This document shows positions 15,058 to 22,392 of a DNA stretch of 22,392 nucleotides, piece by piece. A program made the translations under genes and the position numbers. The stretch comes from CAYFJO01 sp964343305 (GTDB taxonomy: Bacteria; Planctomycetota; Planctomycetia; Pirellulales; Pirellulaceae). Location of the stretch: contig CAYFJO010000159.1 of the NCBI GenBank assembly GCA_964343305.1, positions 1-22,392 on the forward strand, read 5' to 3'. Each line of letters begins with the position of its first letter. Position 1 is the stretch's first letter. Below the pieces are notes generated by a model. That model searched no databases. It had not been told where the DNA came from and worked only from the letters and a program-made list of their open reading frames with translations.

Positions 15058-16266
15058 ATGAGCCGACAATCACGCGTCCAACTTTGTCGATTCGGTTTCA
15101 CTCTGTTTTGTCTCGTGCCAACGCTGGTCGTTGGCCGTTTTGTCTTTTGGCCCGATACGCCTGAGAATTGGCGTTCGCAAATTCGAGATCAGTTGGGTGT
15201 GAATGCCGCAATCGGTGAAGTTTCGCATCCACGTCCCGACATCACCTTGCTGGACGACGTTGAACTGGCGGACCCAGAAACAGGCCACTTGCTCGCCTTG
15301 AATCGGGTCGAGCTAAGAAAACGAAACGATCAAATCATTGTAGTTGCCGGCCACGCGGTCGTGCACATCGATCGATTACATAGCGTATTTGAAGTGATTC
15401 ATGACCGAGTGCTGCGAAAACGTCTTCGCACGAGTCCTCGTGTTACGATTCAAATCGAAACGTTGGCGTTCGGCAACGCCCCGGAAGCTCCGTCCGCCAA
15501 TTCCATTCAGGATTTGACGCTGACGTTTGACGAGACCAAGGAAGGTCCTAAAGCGTCGATCAGCTTTCGACTTCCCGATGACAAGCAAAGTGGCCGCGTT
15601 GAAGTATCCATCGAACGCAAGAATCGTTCGCCAGCCGCGCCGACAACCCGATGGTTGATCGCCACCGGCGAATGTTCGTTGCCTTGCACTCTGCTGAGCC
15701 GCATCGCCGCGTCGCTGGCCACACTTGGGGACGAGTGCCAGTTTCAGGGAATGATTTGGGGCGAGCAAACTCCCGACGGGCTGCGCGGAGAAATCAACGG
15801 TCGCTTGACAAACGTGGATCTCCATCAGTTGGTTGGCCGTCGGTTTTCGCATGAACTGCAAGGCCGTGCCGATGTCTTGCTCGAGCGCGCCCACTTGCTC
15901 AACGGACAGTTAATCAACGCGGCGGGCAATCTTGTCGTCCGGCGTGGTTCCACCAGTCTCTCGCTGTTAACCGCCGCGTCAAAGTACCTGCGATTGCGAC
16001 AGCTCCGCGCGGTGACGAGGGAACGCGTCGAGTTCGAACAACTGCGATTTGGATTTCAAATCGATGGACGCCGTTTGTCGGTGCGCGGCCAGTGCGATGA
16101 GCGGGGCACAGTGATGACCGACGGGACGGACATGCCGCTGATGGCCGAGTCGGACGTGCCGGCGGTAGACAAGCTCGAACTGGTCCGAATGCTCGTCCCA
16201 TCGACCGACATCTACGTTCCGCTGACCGCCGAGACCGCACCACTTATCTTGCTATTGTCGTTGTAG
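15058..16266 (+). CDS. Membrane-anchored AsmA-like protein of unknown function
   Basis: A 402-residue protein and the only plus-strand gene. The start is the ATG at 15058, with AAGGGAG six bases upstream; an upstream in-frame ATG at 14959 would translate through the inverted repeat and is rejected. One N-terminal membrane helix (about 11-30) is followed by a periplasmic region of beta-rich sequence. The opening after the helix (QIRDQLGVNAAIGEV, then a PRPDITLL.DVELADPETG stretch) and a later LLERAHLLNGQLINAAG stretch near 280-300 resemble AsmA/TamB-like envelope proteins of planctomycetes, but the match is by pattern only. AsmA-type proteins act in lipid transport or outer-membrane assembly. 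It diverges from the symporter gene and converges on the CcsBA gene with 17 bases between stops. Gene call secure, function tentative. Confidence 0.85.
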   Translation: MSRQSRVQLCRFGFTLFCLVPTLVVGRFVFWPDTPENWRSQIRDQLGVNAAIGEVSHPRPDITLLDDVELADPETGHLLALNRVELRKRNDQIIVVAGHAVVHIDRLHSVFEVIHDRVLRKRLRTSPRVTIQIETLAFGNAPEAPSANSIQDLTLTFDETKEGPKASISFRLPDDKQSGRVEVSIERKNRSPAAPTTRWLIATGECSLPCTLLSRIAASLATLGDECQFQGMIWGEQTPDGLRGEINGRLTNVDLHQLVGRRFSHELQGRADVLLERAHLLNGQLINAAGNLVVRRGSTSLSLLTAASKYLRLRQLRAVTRERVEFEQLRFGFQIDGRRLSVRGQCDERGTVMTDGTDMPLMAESDVPAVDKLELVRMLVPSTDIYVPLTAETAPLILLLSL

Positions 16267-16283
16267 GACATCGTCGATACGAC

Positions 16284-19200
16284 TTAGGCAGCACTCGGCT
16301 GCGAATCTTCTTTGCGGAAACTCCGCCACATGCTCAGCGGCAAGATTCCCATTCCGATGATCACCATTTGTGAGAATACGTACGACCCCAAGGCCACCAA
16401 CACGCCGTCGGTGAAGCCGTAGGAATGCAGCCCGACACCCAACTCATTGACGCCAAACCATGACCACGATGTGACGATGTTGCCGCCAATGGCCAGCACA
16501 GCGAAGCCGCGATCCCTCACCATGCCGCCCCAACGCGCGTGCAACACAATGGCGTTCCACAGCACGATGATCAGCGCACCATTTTCTTTCGGGTCCCAGC
16601 CCCAGAAGCGTCCCCAGGAATCGTCGGCCCAAAGCCCGCCAAGCACCGTGCCCACGAAGCTGAAGAAAATCGCGAAACAGATCACACCGTAGGTCATGTT
16701 TGCCAGGATCTTGCCGATCGTCCATTTCTTAAACTGCCTGGTCAACAGCGGCGTGGCGAATCCCAGGGAAATGTAGATCGTGGCGAGCAAACCCGCCAGG
16801 AACGTTGCGGCATAGCCGAGTGTAATACAGACAACATGCGTCGTAAGCCAGAACGTGGTGTCCAGCACCGCCTGCAAAACCTTCATTGTGTCGCTTTCCG
16901 TCAGAGCGAGTTTCATGGCAATGATCAGCGTGGAGAATCCGGCCACCGACGAGAGCACGTTGCCGAAACCCAGCTTGAACATTCGTTCGATAATCAACCC
17001 GGCTCCAACGCATGCCCAGCCGATAAAGACTGCCGACGAATAGAGGTTCGTCACCGGTGGCCGGTCGGAAATGTAGATCCGCAGAACCAAGCCTGTCGTG
17101 TGAAGGAAAAAAGCCATCGCGATCAGAATAAATGCCGCGCGCAGAAATGGCCGGTACCAGTCCAGCATCCAAGTGAGCCACCCGAAAAACGTCAATACGA
17201 GTGCCACCACGTAAAAGACCGCGGAGTTGTAAAACAACTCAAGCCGATTGTACTCGGCCTCGATCGCGATCTTGCTTGTGCTTAATGTTTCCGTCGGAAT
17301 GGCGGCGACAGCCTGCGTGTATTCATCAACCGCCTTGTTAAAAGCTGCCACATCATGGGCTCGATAGGCGACTAACGCCTCGGATTGTGCTTTGGCGACG
17401 GGGTGCATCTGCTGCTTTGCCGCTGGACCGGACGATTCCTTGACCCGAGAAATCGCTCCCTGCATCAGATTCTCCAGGAAAGCCTCCGCGGCTTCCGTTC
17501 CACGTTCCTGATAGCCTTGGCGCTCTTCCTTGGACATGCTGTCCAGCTCTTTCAAGGCGAGTTCTTCGAGTTTTGAAGAGGGGGCCAAATCGTCCTGAAG
17601 TTCTTCCTTCGCCTTGTCCTTGAAATGGTCCAACAGAATGTCGTCAACCAGATCATCCACTTTTTCCTTGTGCTTGGCGTCCGTCATCGCGGCGGCAACC
17701 CATTTTTTTGTGAGAGCCTGTTCAGTCAAGCCCGTTTCCTTGATCACTTGCGGCATCCAATCTCGCACGACCGAGACCGACAACGATTCCCATGGCGATC
17801 TCTTTTTGCCGGTCGGAACACTCAACGGCCTGCTGGAATCCACGAGCTGGAGGACTTCCTTCATCAGGTCGACCTTCTCGTACGGTGACAAATCGTCGCG
17901 CGGGAGTGCAAATGTAGTTTGCAGCATTCGAAACGTGTGCAGCTTTTCATTCAGCTTTCCCAGCCACGCTTGATAGGGCGTACGTTGGGACATCTCCGTT
18001 TCACTGGCCTCGGCAATCTGTTCTTCGAACTCTTTCAACCGCGGCTTGAGTTCCGCAAATGAATACCTGAACCCCTTTCGCCGTTCGAGATCGAACAGTT
18101 GCAACACGTCGAGATTATCCACGCGGAACACCTTGTGATGCTTCGCGACGTCGGCACCCGAAATCACGTCCATGAACCAGCGGATGGCCGGATACTTTTT
18201 GGTCGTCAACTTTTCGACCAGCGGCTCGATGAGATATGGATTCTGCTCGGTTGTCTCCGCAATCAAGGCGACCATTGCGTCAGGATCGTGCTTGTGTTTT
18301 TCTAATTCATCGGAGTCGACTGTCGGCCAGCGGTGTTGAATTCTTGCGGCGATCTTGTCCCAGTTTTTGTCAAGTTCGGGAGCACTCATCCTGCCGACGA
18401 AAGTTTCGTAATCCGAGATGACTCGCAGGCTGTCCCGCGCCAGGGTGTCAAACGGCTTCTCACGACCTTCGTAGACAACCGGTTGTCTGCCAAACTGATC
18501 CAGTTGCAATTCGGAGTCCGGCACTTTCTTTGGCACCCAGTTCTTCGCCACAAAACCACCAAAAATTAGCAGCACCGCGACAGGGAAAATCCATCCCACG
18601 ATCCAGGAGTTCTCCTTGGGCGGTGGACCGGGATCTTTTTCGGCCAGTTCCGCCATGACAGGCGGCGGTTCCTCTTCCCCTGATTCTTCTGACGAAGCGT
18701 TGGTTGCTACGCTTGTTGACGTTGTTTCATCGGTGCTGTTCGATGACAACTCATCCCGCGTACGATTGAGGAACCGTGTCAACGTCGTGTAGAAATGCGC
18801 CATCAATCCCACGGCGACAATCATGCAGCCGACATACGGTGCCATCCAACCGGTGTTGGTGACAATCTGCAACGTCGTGTACTCGCGACCGCCAAAGCTG
18901 TTGTAGCCGCTTTGATAGAACGTCTCACCCGCGTAACGCATCGGGTTGTTCATCTTGATGTGCTTGTTGATCTTGACCTTCCGCAGCGGATCACGGAGGA
19001 CGATGTCCGAAGAATAGTTCCTCGGCGTGTTGGTGCCGACATAATCGTCCTTCCGCACATCCTTCAGATGGATTTCGTAGGGTTTGCGGACTTCTTTGAA
19101 CCGCAACGAAATGGTGAATTTGTTCCCGTCATAGCGAACGGTTTCCGGGGCGAGCGTTTGCGAAATCAGATACGTTCCGACTTCTTCGTCCGAGTCTTTT

Positions 19201-20870
19201 TCGTAAAACCGCGCGAAGATGGAGGATTGGTTCGTCGCCCCGTCGGCACCTGTCACGGGTTTACGCGGATCGACAGTGAATTCTTTGCCATAGCCCGCAT
19301 TGGCCAATGTCTTTTCCTTCTTGCGAAGTCGCCGGCCAAGATACTGCGCGTTGTCGTAGGTGCGCGTGTTCTTGTAATACTTGACGATCTGCAAATCGAA
19401 CGGCAGATCGTCGTGTTTGATCCGCGCGTCTGTGAGGAAATGTGTGGCGAGCCCCATGTTGGCCAGCGGCACGGCAATCACCCGATCCAGATCATCATCC
19501 CGCTTGTCGATAATGGCCATCTCCAAAAAACGCGTGTCGTTGGCCACCTGCGTTGTTTGTCCTTCCTGGATGCTCATTTGTTCTTCGATGGCGTACGTGC
19601 CGACGAACAATTCGTACAGCATCATCAGCGCAATCCCCGAGTGGATCACAACGATGCCGCCGCGTCTCTTGAAGATCAAGATGCAGCCAATCAGCAAGGC
19701 AACGCCCGAAAACGTGCCCTGGATCAATTGCCACAAAATTCGCATGTTCTCGTCGCCCAGATAGAACGAAGGCGCGAGAAACAACGCAAGGGCGGACACA
19801 CCCAACAAGGTCGCAGTAATGGTGGCGATCAGGAATTGCGACGCGTTGGATTTTTCGATTGGGAACCTGGCCACGAAAACGATTGCACAAACCGCACATG
19901 CCACGACGAACAACGCCTGCCAAACAGCATAGCCGGAAGCAACCGAGTACAGGTACGACGCGAAGCCAAAGATGATGCATGACAACAGTGCCAAGATGAG
20001 ATGAGAAACGCGAACCTTCTCCGCATCCAACAACGTGTACGCCCAGAGTCCACAAGCCAACGAGCCCACGGACAGCCCCAGCTTGGTGAGGAACCAAAGC
20101 GATCTCCATGTGTTCTCACCGACGTAGAGCGATTCGTTGAACGCAGCTAACGCGATCGCGGCCAAGGTGAAAGTCGAACAAAGTGCGATCGCCAGAATTC
20201 GCTGGTTCTTCGTAATCGGAACACCAGGAATCAATCGAAAAAGCCAAGCGGCCGAGCCCACGGCGGTGAGGAAAAAAACAAGATTGGTAGCTAACCAGAA
20301 GGTCCGCATCGAAAAGTCCGGTTCGCCTTGCAACCCACCACTGTTGTGGCCACTCGAAATGATCCACATCGTGACGACGACACCGACCACAATCGCGGCG
20401 ACTCCAAAGGACAAACGCCTGCCTTTGGCTTGGACTTTAAACCGTAGCAAGTGTGCGGAAAACAAGTTTACGGCCAGCAGCGTCCCAATCAGAAATCCGC
20501 CGGGAAAGGGAAATCCCATCGGCAAGGAACCGCCACCCGGCATGGGAATGTTGGGAAATACGGGTTGGGCCGGCAGCCAACCTTCGGGAAGCCACATGCG
20601 AAATTGCGCCCACCACAACTCAGGAAACAACACCCGCAACTCGACCCAGGTAAACCAGGCGCGGAAGTATTCGCTCATGACTTCCCACATGTCGAGCTTG
20701 TCTTGTGCCAGCGTGCCAAGCAGCACCTGGATCACGGCCAGACTCAACAGAGCCACGGTCAGTTTCAGCGACGCCAGTGGCAGAAACGCAGCGCGAACAA
20801 CTTCCCAGGTCCGGTCCTTCGCGCCGCTCACATCGATTTTTGCTTCATCGCCCAGCGCGCTAGTCGCCAT
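16284..20870 (-). CDS. ccsBA: Cytochrome c biogenesis fusion protein ResB-CcsA (System II heme export and ligation)
   Basis: A 1528-residue inner-membrane protein. The N-terminal ResB/CcsB half starts LASLKLTVALLSLAVIQVLL, with several helices, FPGGFLIGTLLAVNLFSAH, VVIHSGIALM and a periplasmic part with NPMRYAGETFYQSGY. A helix near 765 and a long soluble, charged region (about 780-1205) follow; it includes GREKPFDTLARDSLR, as in fused CcsBA. The C-terminal CcsA half (about 1215-1528) has the heme-handling WWD motif WGRFWGWDPKENGALI, a TTHVVCITLGYA helix and LHSYGFTDG with candidate heme-ligand histidines. CcsBA exports heme and attaches it to CxxCH apocytochromes outside the membrane. Known fusions are roughly 900-1100 residues, so this one is long, mainly in the central soluble region. 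I prefer the ATG at 20870 (GGAG six bases upstream) over 20882. It overlaps the upstream gene by 11 bases, implying coupling. Confidence 0.95.
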   Translation of the reverse strand: MATSALGDEAKIDVSGAKDRTWEVVRAAFLPLASLKLTVALLSLAVIQVLLGTLAQDKLDMWEVMSEYFRAWFTWVELRVLFPELWWAQFRMWLPEGWLPAQPVFPNIPMPGGGSLPMGFPFPGGFLIGTLLAVNLFSAHLLRFKVQAKGRRLSFGVAAIVVGVVVTMWIISSGHNSGGLQGEPDFSMRTFWLATNLVFFLTAVGSAAWLFRLIPGVPITKNQRILAIALCSTFTLAAIALAAFNESLYVGENTWRSLWFLTKLGLSVGSLACGLWAYTLLDAEKVRVSHLILALLSCIIFGFASYLYSVASGYAVWQALFVVACAVCAIVFVARFPIEKSNASQFLIATITATLLGVSALALFLAPSFYLGDENMRILWQLIQGTFSGVALLIGCILIFKRRGGIVVIHSGIALMMLYELFVGTYAIEEQMSIQEGQTTQVANDTRFLEMAIIDKRDDDLDRVIAVPLANMGLATHFLTDARIKHDDLPFDLQIVKYYKNTRTYDNAQYLGRRLRKKEKTLANAGYGKEFTVDPRKPVTGADGATNQSSIFARFYEKDSDEEVGTYLISQTLAPETVRYDGNKFTISLRFKEVRKPYEIHLKDVRKDDYVGTNTPRNYSSDIVLRDPLRKVKINKHIKMNNPMRYAGETFYQSGYNSFGGREYTTLQIVTNTGWMAPYVGCMIVAVGLMAHFYTTLTRFLNRTRDELSSNSTDETTSTSVATNASSEESGEEEPPPVMAELAEKDPGPPPKENSWIVGWIFPVAVLLIFGGFVAKNWVPKKVPDSELQLDQFGRQPVVYEGREKPFDTLARDSLRVISDYETFVGRMSAPELDKNWDKIAARIQHRWPTVDSDELEKHKHDPDAMVALIAETTEQNPYLIEPLVEKLTTKKYPAIRWFMDVISGADVAKHHKVFRVDNLDVLQLFDLERRKGFRYSFAELKPRLKEFEEQIAEASETEMSQRTPYQAWLGKLNEKLHTFRMLQTTFALPRDDLSPYEKVDLMKEVLQLVDSSRPLSVPTGKKRSPWESLSVSVVRDWMPQVIKETGLTEQALTKKWVAAAMTDAKHKEKVDDLVDDILLDHFKDKAKEELQDDLAPSSKLEELALKELDSMSKEERQGYQERGTEAAEAFLENLMQGAISRVKESSGPAAKQQMHPVAKAQSEALVAYRAHDVAAFNKAVDEYTQAVAAIPTETLSTSKIAIEAEYNRLELFYNSAVFYVVALVLTFFGWLTWMLDWYRPFLRAAFILIAMAFFLHTTGLVLRIYISDRPPVTNLYSSAVFIGWACVGAGLIIERMFKLGFGNVLSSVAGFSTLIIAMKLALTESDTMKVLQAVLDTTFWLTTHVVCITLGYAATFLAGLLATIYISLGFATPLLTRQFKKWTIGKILANMTYGVICFAIFFSFVGTVLGGLWADDSWGRFWGWDPKENGALIIVLWNAIVLHARWGGMVRDRGFAVLAIGGNIVTSWSWFGVNELGVGLHSYGFTDGVLVALGSYVFSQMVIIGMGILPLSMWRSFRKEDSQPSAA

Positions 20871-22056
20871 CGCTGTCTCCATCGGTTGGCTTGAATCGGA
20901 ATGATTTCACGAAGGCCTCGAATGGTTCTCTTTGCTTCTCCGCCAATTGGTTTTCGCCGTACAGCTTGATGAACCAGGCCATGCCTTCGTATATCGCGAC
21001 AACAGCCAAGATCGTTTCCTCTTCGCCAGTCAGTCGCGCATAGCTGCCGGAAACATTGCCCAGCTTAATTGAGTCGAGCGTCCGGTTCATTTGTGCGTCA
21101 TCATCCAACGGCTCCATTCCAATTTGGCGCCGCCATCGATTTACGTTTTCCAATAAATCGGAAGGCTGCAGTTTGGAAACCGTGATTTTGACTTGCTCGT
21201 CACCGTCGGCAACCATGTAGGCACAGAGGCTGAAGATGTTTCCGCTCGACTCGCTCCACTCTTCTGGAACGTCGAAAGTCGGGTCGGCGGCACTTGTACT
21301 CGGCGGCGGTCCACCCGACGTCGCCATCGAACCATGTGGCGAAGCCATCGGCATCGTACTGTCCCGCGCGACACCTTGGATTTCCACCAGGATTGCCACG
21401 ACCTGGTCACTCAACTTCATCGTCTCCGTTTCATTCAACAGATCGGACGGCTGCATTGGGCCGAGCTGAAGTTGCCCGCGCCAGCGATTGATGTTGGAAA
21501 AAAGGTATTGAAACAAGAATCGTTCGTCGGCCGTTGGCGGCAACCGCAACATGGTGACCGACAACTCCATGGGATCTTCATCGTCGCCCGGAATCTCGAT
21601 GGTCGCATGCCGCGGGAATTGCCCTTGGTTCTGAGGAGTGTCGTCCGGCAGCTTTTTCCAGCGGCGAGGAAGTTTCCAAGTGGGCTCCATCGTGGTTTCA
21701 TTGAACTCAACAGACTGGATGAATTTGCGAAACGTTTCGCGCAACTCGCCAACCGGCTTCAAGGGTCCCTGGAGCTTGAAGAACCAAGCGTTGGAGTGCA
21801 AAACGATGGCAGCCAACGTCCGATCCGTTTCCTTTTTTGGCAACTCGATCGTCTCGATCGTTGCTCGATCGGTGCGGCTGATGGTCCACACAATCAAGAC
21901 CAGGACCGACGCGATCACAAGTGAAACGGTGCGCAGCATATAAACCTGATGCCAGGGGAAAGCATCCGGGTCTTTCGCGGCTGGTTTTTCTGTTCCGGCT
22001 GCCTTGTCTTTTTCGGCAGACTTCGACTTGCGTCGAGTAGCTTTAGATCGCGCCAT
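20860..22056 (-). CDS. Single-pass membrane protein with duplicated module, partner of the CcsBA gene
   Basis: A 398-residue protein without a named family that I can assign. A Lys/Arg-rich cytoplasmic tail (1-30) precedes one membrane helix (about 40-60); the rest is periplasmic. Two internal duplications are visible. NINRWRGQLQLGPMQPSDLL (188-207) matches NVNRWRRQIGMEPLDDDAQM (304-323), each followed about 20-30 residues later by a beta-like stretch ending G. NAWFFKLQGP (89-98) matches MAWFIKLYGE (359-368), each followed by an amphipathic helix ending in F.K(F/S)..F. A Pro/Ser/Gly-rich spacer (230-260) separates the halves. The gene overlaps the CcsBA start by 11 bases, so a role in cytochrome c assembly, such as apocytochrome presentation, is a context inference only. 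No CxxC motif is present, so it is not a thioredoxin-like CcsX/ResA. Confidence 0.87.
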   Translation of the reverse strand: MARSKATRRKSKSAEKDKAAGTEKPAAKDPDAFPWHQVYMLRTVSLVIASVLVLIVWTISRTDRATIETIELPKKETDRTLAAIVLHSNAWFFKLQGPLKPVGELRETFRKFIQSVEFNETTMEPTWKLPRRWKKLPDDTPQNQGQFPRHATIEIPGDDEDPMELSVTMLRLPPTADERFLFQYLFSNINRWRGQLQLGPMQPSDLLNETETMKLSDQVVAILVEIQGVARDSTMPMASPHGSMATSGGPPPSTSAADPTFDVPEEWSESSGNIFSLCAYMVADGDEQVKITVSKLQPSDLLENVNRWRRQIGMEPLDDDAQMNRTLDSIKLGNVSGSYARLTGEEETILAVVAIYEGMAWFIKLYGENQLAEKQREPFEAFVKSFRFKPTDGDSDGD

Positions 22057-22154
22057 GAATATCCGGGGGTTAGACGAAGAAATGCACTCAATCAGCGGCT
22101 CAGGCGGGGTACGAGCGTGACTGAAAAACGGGCTAAATTTGAATTCCTTAACCC

Positions 22155-22185
22155 ATTATAGCGCACAAGATGTCATTTAGTACAA
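22155..22185 (-). promoter_or_regulatory. Candidate promoter for the membrane protein-ccsBA gene pair
   Basis: A perfect TATAAT lies on the minus strand at 22160-22155. The best -35-like hexamer, TTGTAC (22185-22180), is 19 bases away, longer than ideal, so the -10 carries the call. Transcription would start near 22148, about 90 bases before the ATG at 22056. The site lies between the upstream hairpin (22201-22266) and the gene. Confidence 0.5.
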
Positions 22186-22200
22186 GGGAGACGGAAGATG

Positions 22201-22266
22201 GTTGAGAGTCCAGAGTCGAGAGTCGAGTGCTCCAACTCTCTCGACCCTCGACTCTGGACTCTCGAC
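22201..22266. repeat. Inverted repeat made of 7-base tandem units
   Basis: Arms 22201-22227 and 22240-22266 are 27 bases each and pair with two exceptions (one possible G-U), around a 12-base loop. Each arm is itself a run of related heptamers: GAGAGTC, CAGAGTC, GAGAGTC on one side and the complementary CCCTCGA, CTCTGGA, CTCTCGA on the other. It starts six bases after the stop codon of the right-edge gene on the minus strand. It has no U-tract on the exit side, so a classical intrinsic terminator is not supported, although such a long stem could still stop or protect transcripts. Confidence 0.85.
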
Positions 22267-22271
22267 CCATT

Positions 22272-22392
22272 TTACGGCTGAAGATTAATCGCTTTGATGA
22301 TCGAGTCGATCAACGAACTGGATGCGGCAACCGGTTGGTTGTATTCCCACAAATTGCGCATCAGGTCAACCATCAGCGGCCCCGTAATGCCC
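22272..22392 (-). CDS. C-terminal 39 codons of an unidentified gene (runs off right edge)
   Basis: Reading the minus strand from 22391, the frame is open for 39 codons and ends in TAA at 22274-22272. The translation begins GITGPLMVDLMRNLWEYNQP and ends SIIKAINLQP. It is amphipathic and protein-like, with no repeats and mixed charge, which supports coding. The family cannot be identified from so little. The stop is followed at once by the heptamer hairpin, and the next gene has its own promoter, so this is probably the last gene of a separate transcription unit. Confidence 0.6.
   Translation of the reverse strand, partial: GITGPLMVDLMRNLWEYNQPVAASSSLIDSIIKAINLQP

Noticed and set aside
18795..19982. 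395-codon plus-strand frame inside the CcsBA gene
   Set aside because: Entirely antisense to the well-supported ResB domain; the translation is rich in Arg/Val/His with no domain or membrane pattern.
22201..22266. Classical intrinsic terminator
   Set aside because: The stem is long enough, but no run of T follows it on the minus strand and the stem is not GC-capped in the usual way.

Overview
The window looks like chromosomal DNA of a planctomycete (Pirellula/Planctomyces-type). The support is protein architecture: a zinc-ribbon plus J-like module of the kind found in front of planctomycete proteins, large membrane-anchored PQQ-type propellers, duplicated ExbD proteins beside a MotA/TolQ/ExbB channel, and an over-long fused ResB-CcsA protein. 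Nearly everything is on the minus strand; one gene (15058-16266) is on the plus strand. No tRNA, rRNA, CRISPR array, insertion sequence or phage gene was seen, and no gene-free stretch exceeds 300 bases.

Minus-strand block A (13578 down to 2201) is a probable seven-gene operon behind a good sigma70-type promoter at 13634-13662. In transcription order: a single-pass membrane protein of unknown function, an ExbB/TolQ-type proton channel, a short ExbD, a long ExbD fused to a zinc ribbon and a degenerate J-like domain, a 1226-residue membrane protein with a Gly-Leu-x-Pro-Leu linker and a periplasmic PQQ-type propeller, a secreted family-5 solute-binding-like protein with a helical-repeat N-terminus, and a large lipoprotein. 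Several genes nearly touch or overlap, down to an ATGA start/stop overlap. I read this as a proton-motive-force-driven envelope machine whose function I cannot name. It is the best candidate here for an undescribed system.

Block B (2006 down to 1) encodes a short GspE/PilB-type secretion ATPase, a STAS-domain anti-sigma-factor-antagonist-like protein, and the start of a second, paralogous GspE-type ATPase that runs off the left edge (not annotatable by length alone, but clear from alignment to its neighbour). The STAS and second ATPase genes overlap as TAATG.

Block C: a sodium/bile-acid-symporter-like transporter of the YfeH/SLC10A7 type (13847-14842, minus) diverges from an AsmA-like membrane-anchored protein (15058-16266, plus). 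The gap holds a near-perfect inverted repeat of about 110 bases. Block D (22056 down to 16284) is a translationally overlapping pair: a membrane protein with an internally duplicated module, and a 1528-residue ResB-CcsA fusion for System II cytochrome c maturation. A TATAAT-containing promoter precedes the pair. At the right edge, the last 39 codons of another minus-strand gene end just before a second long hairpin built of 7-base units.
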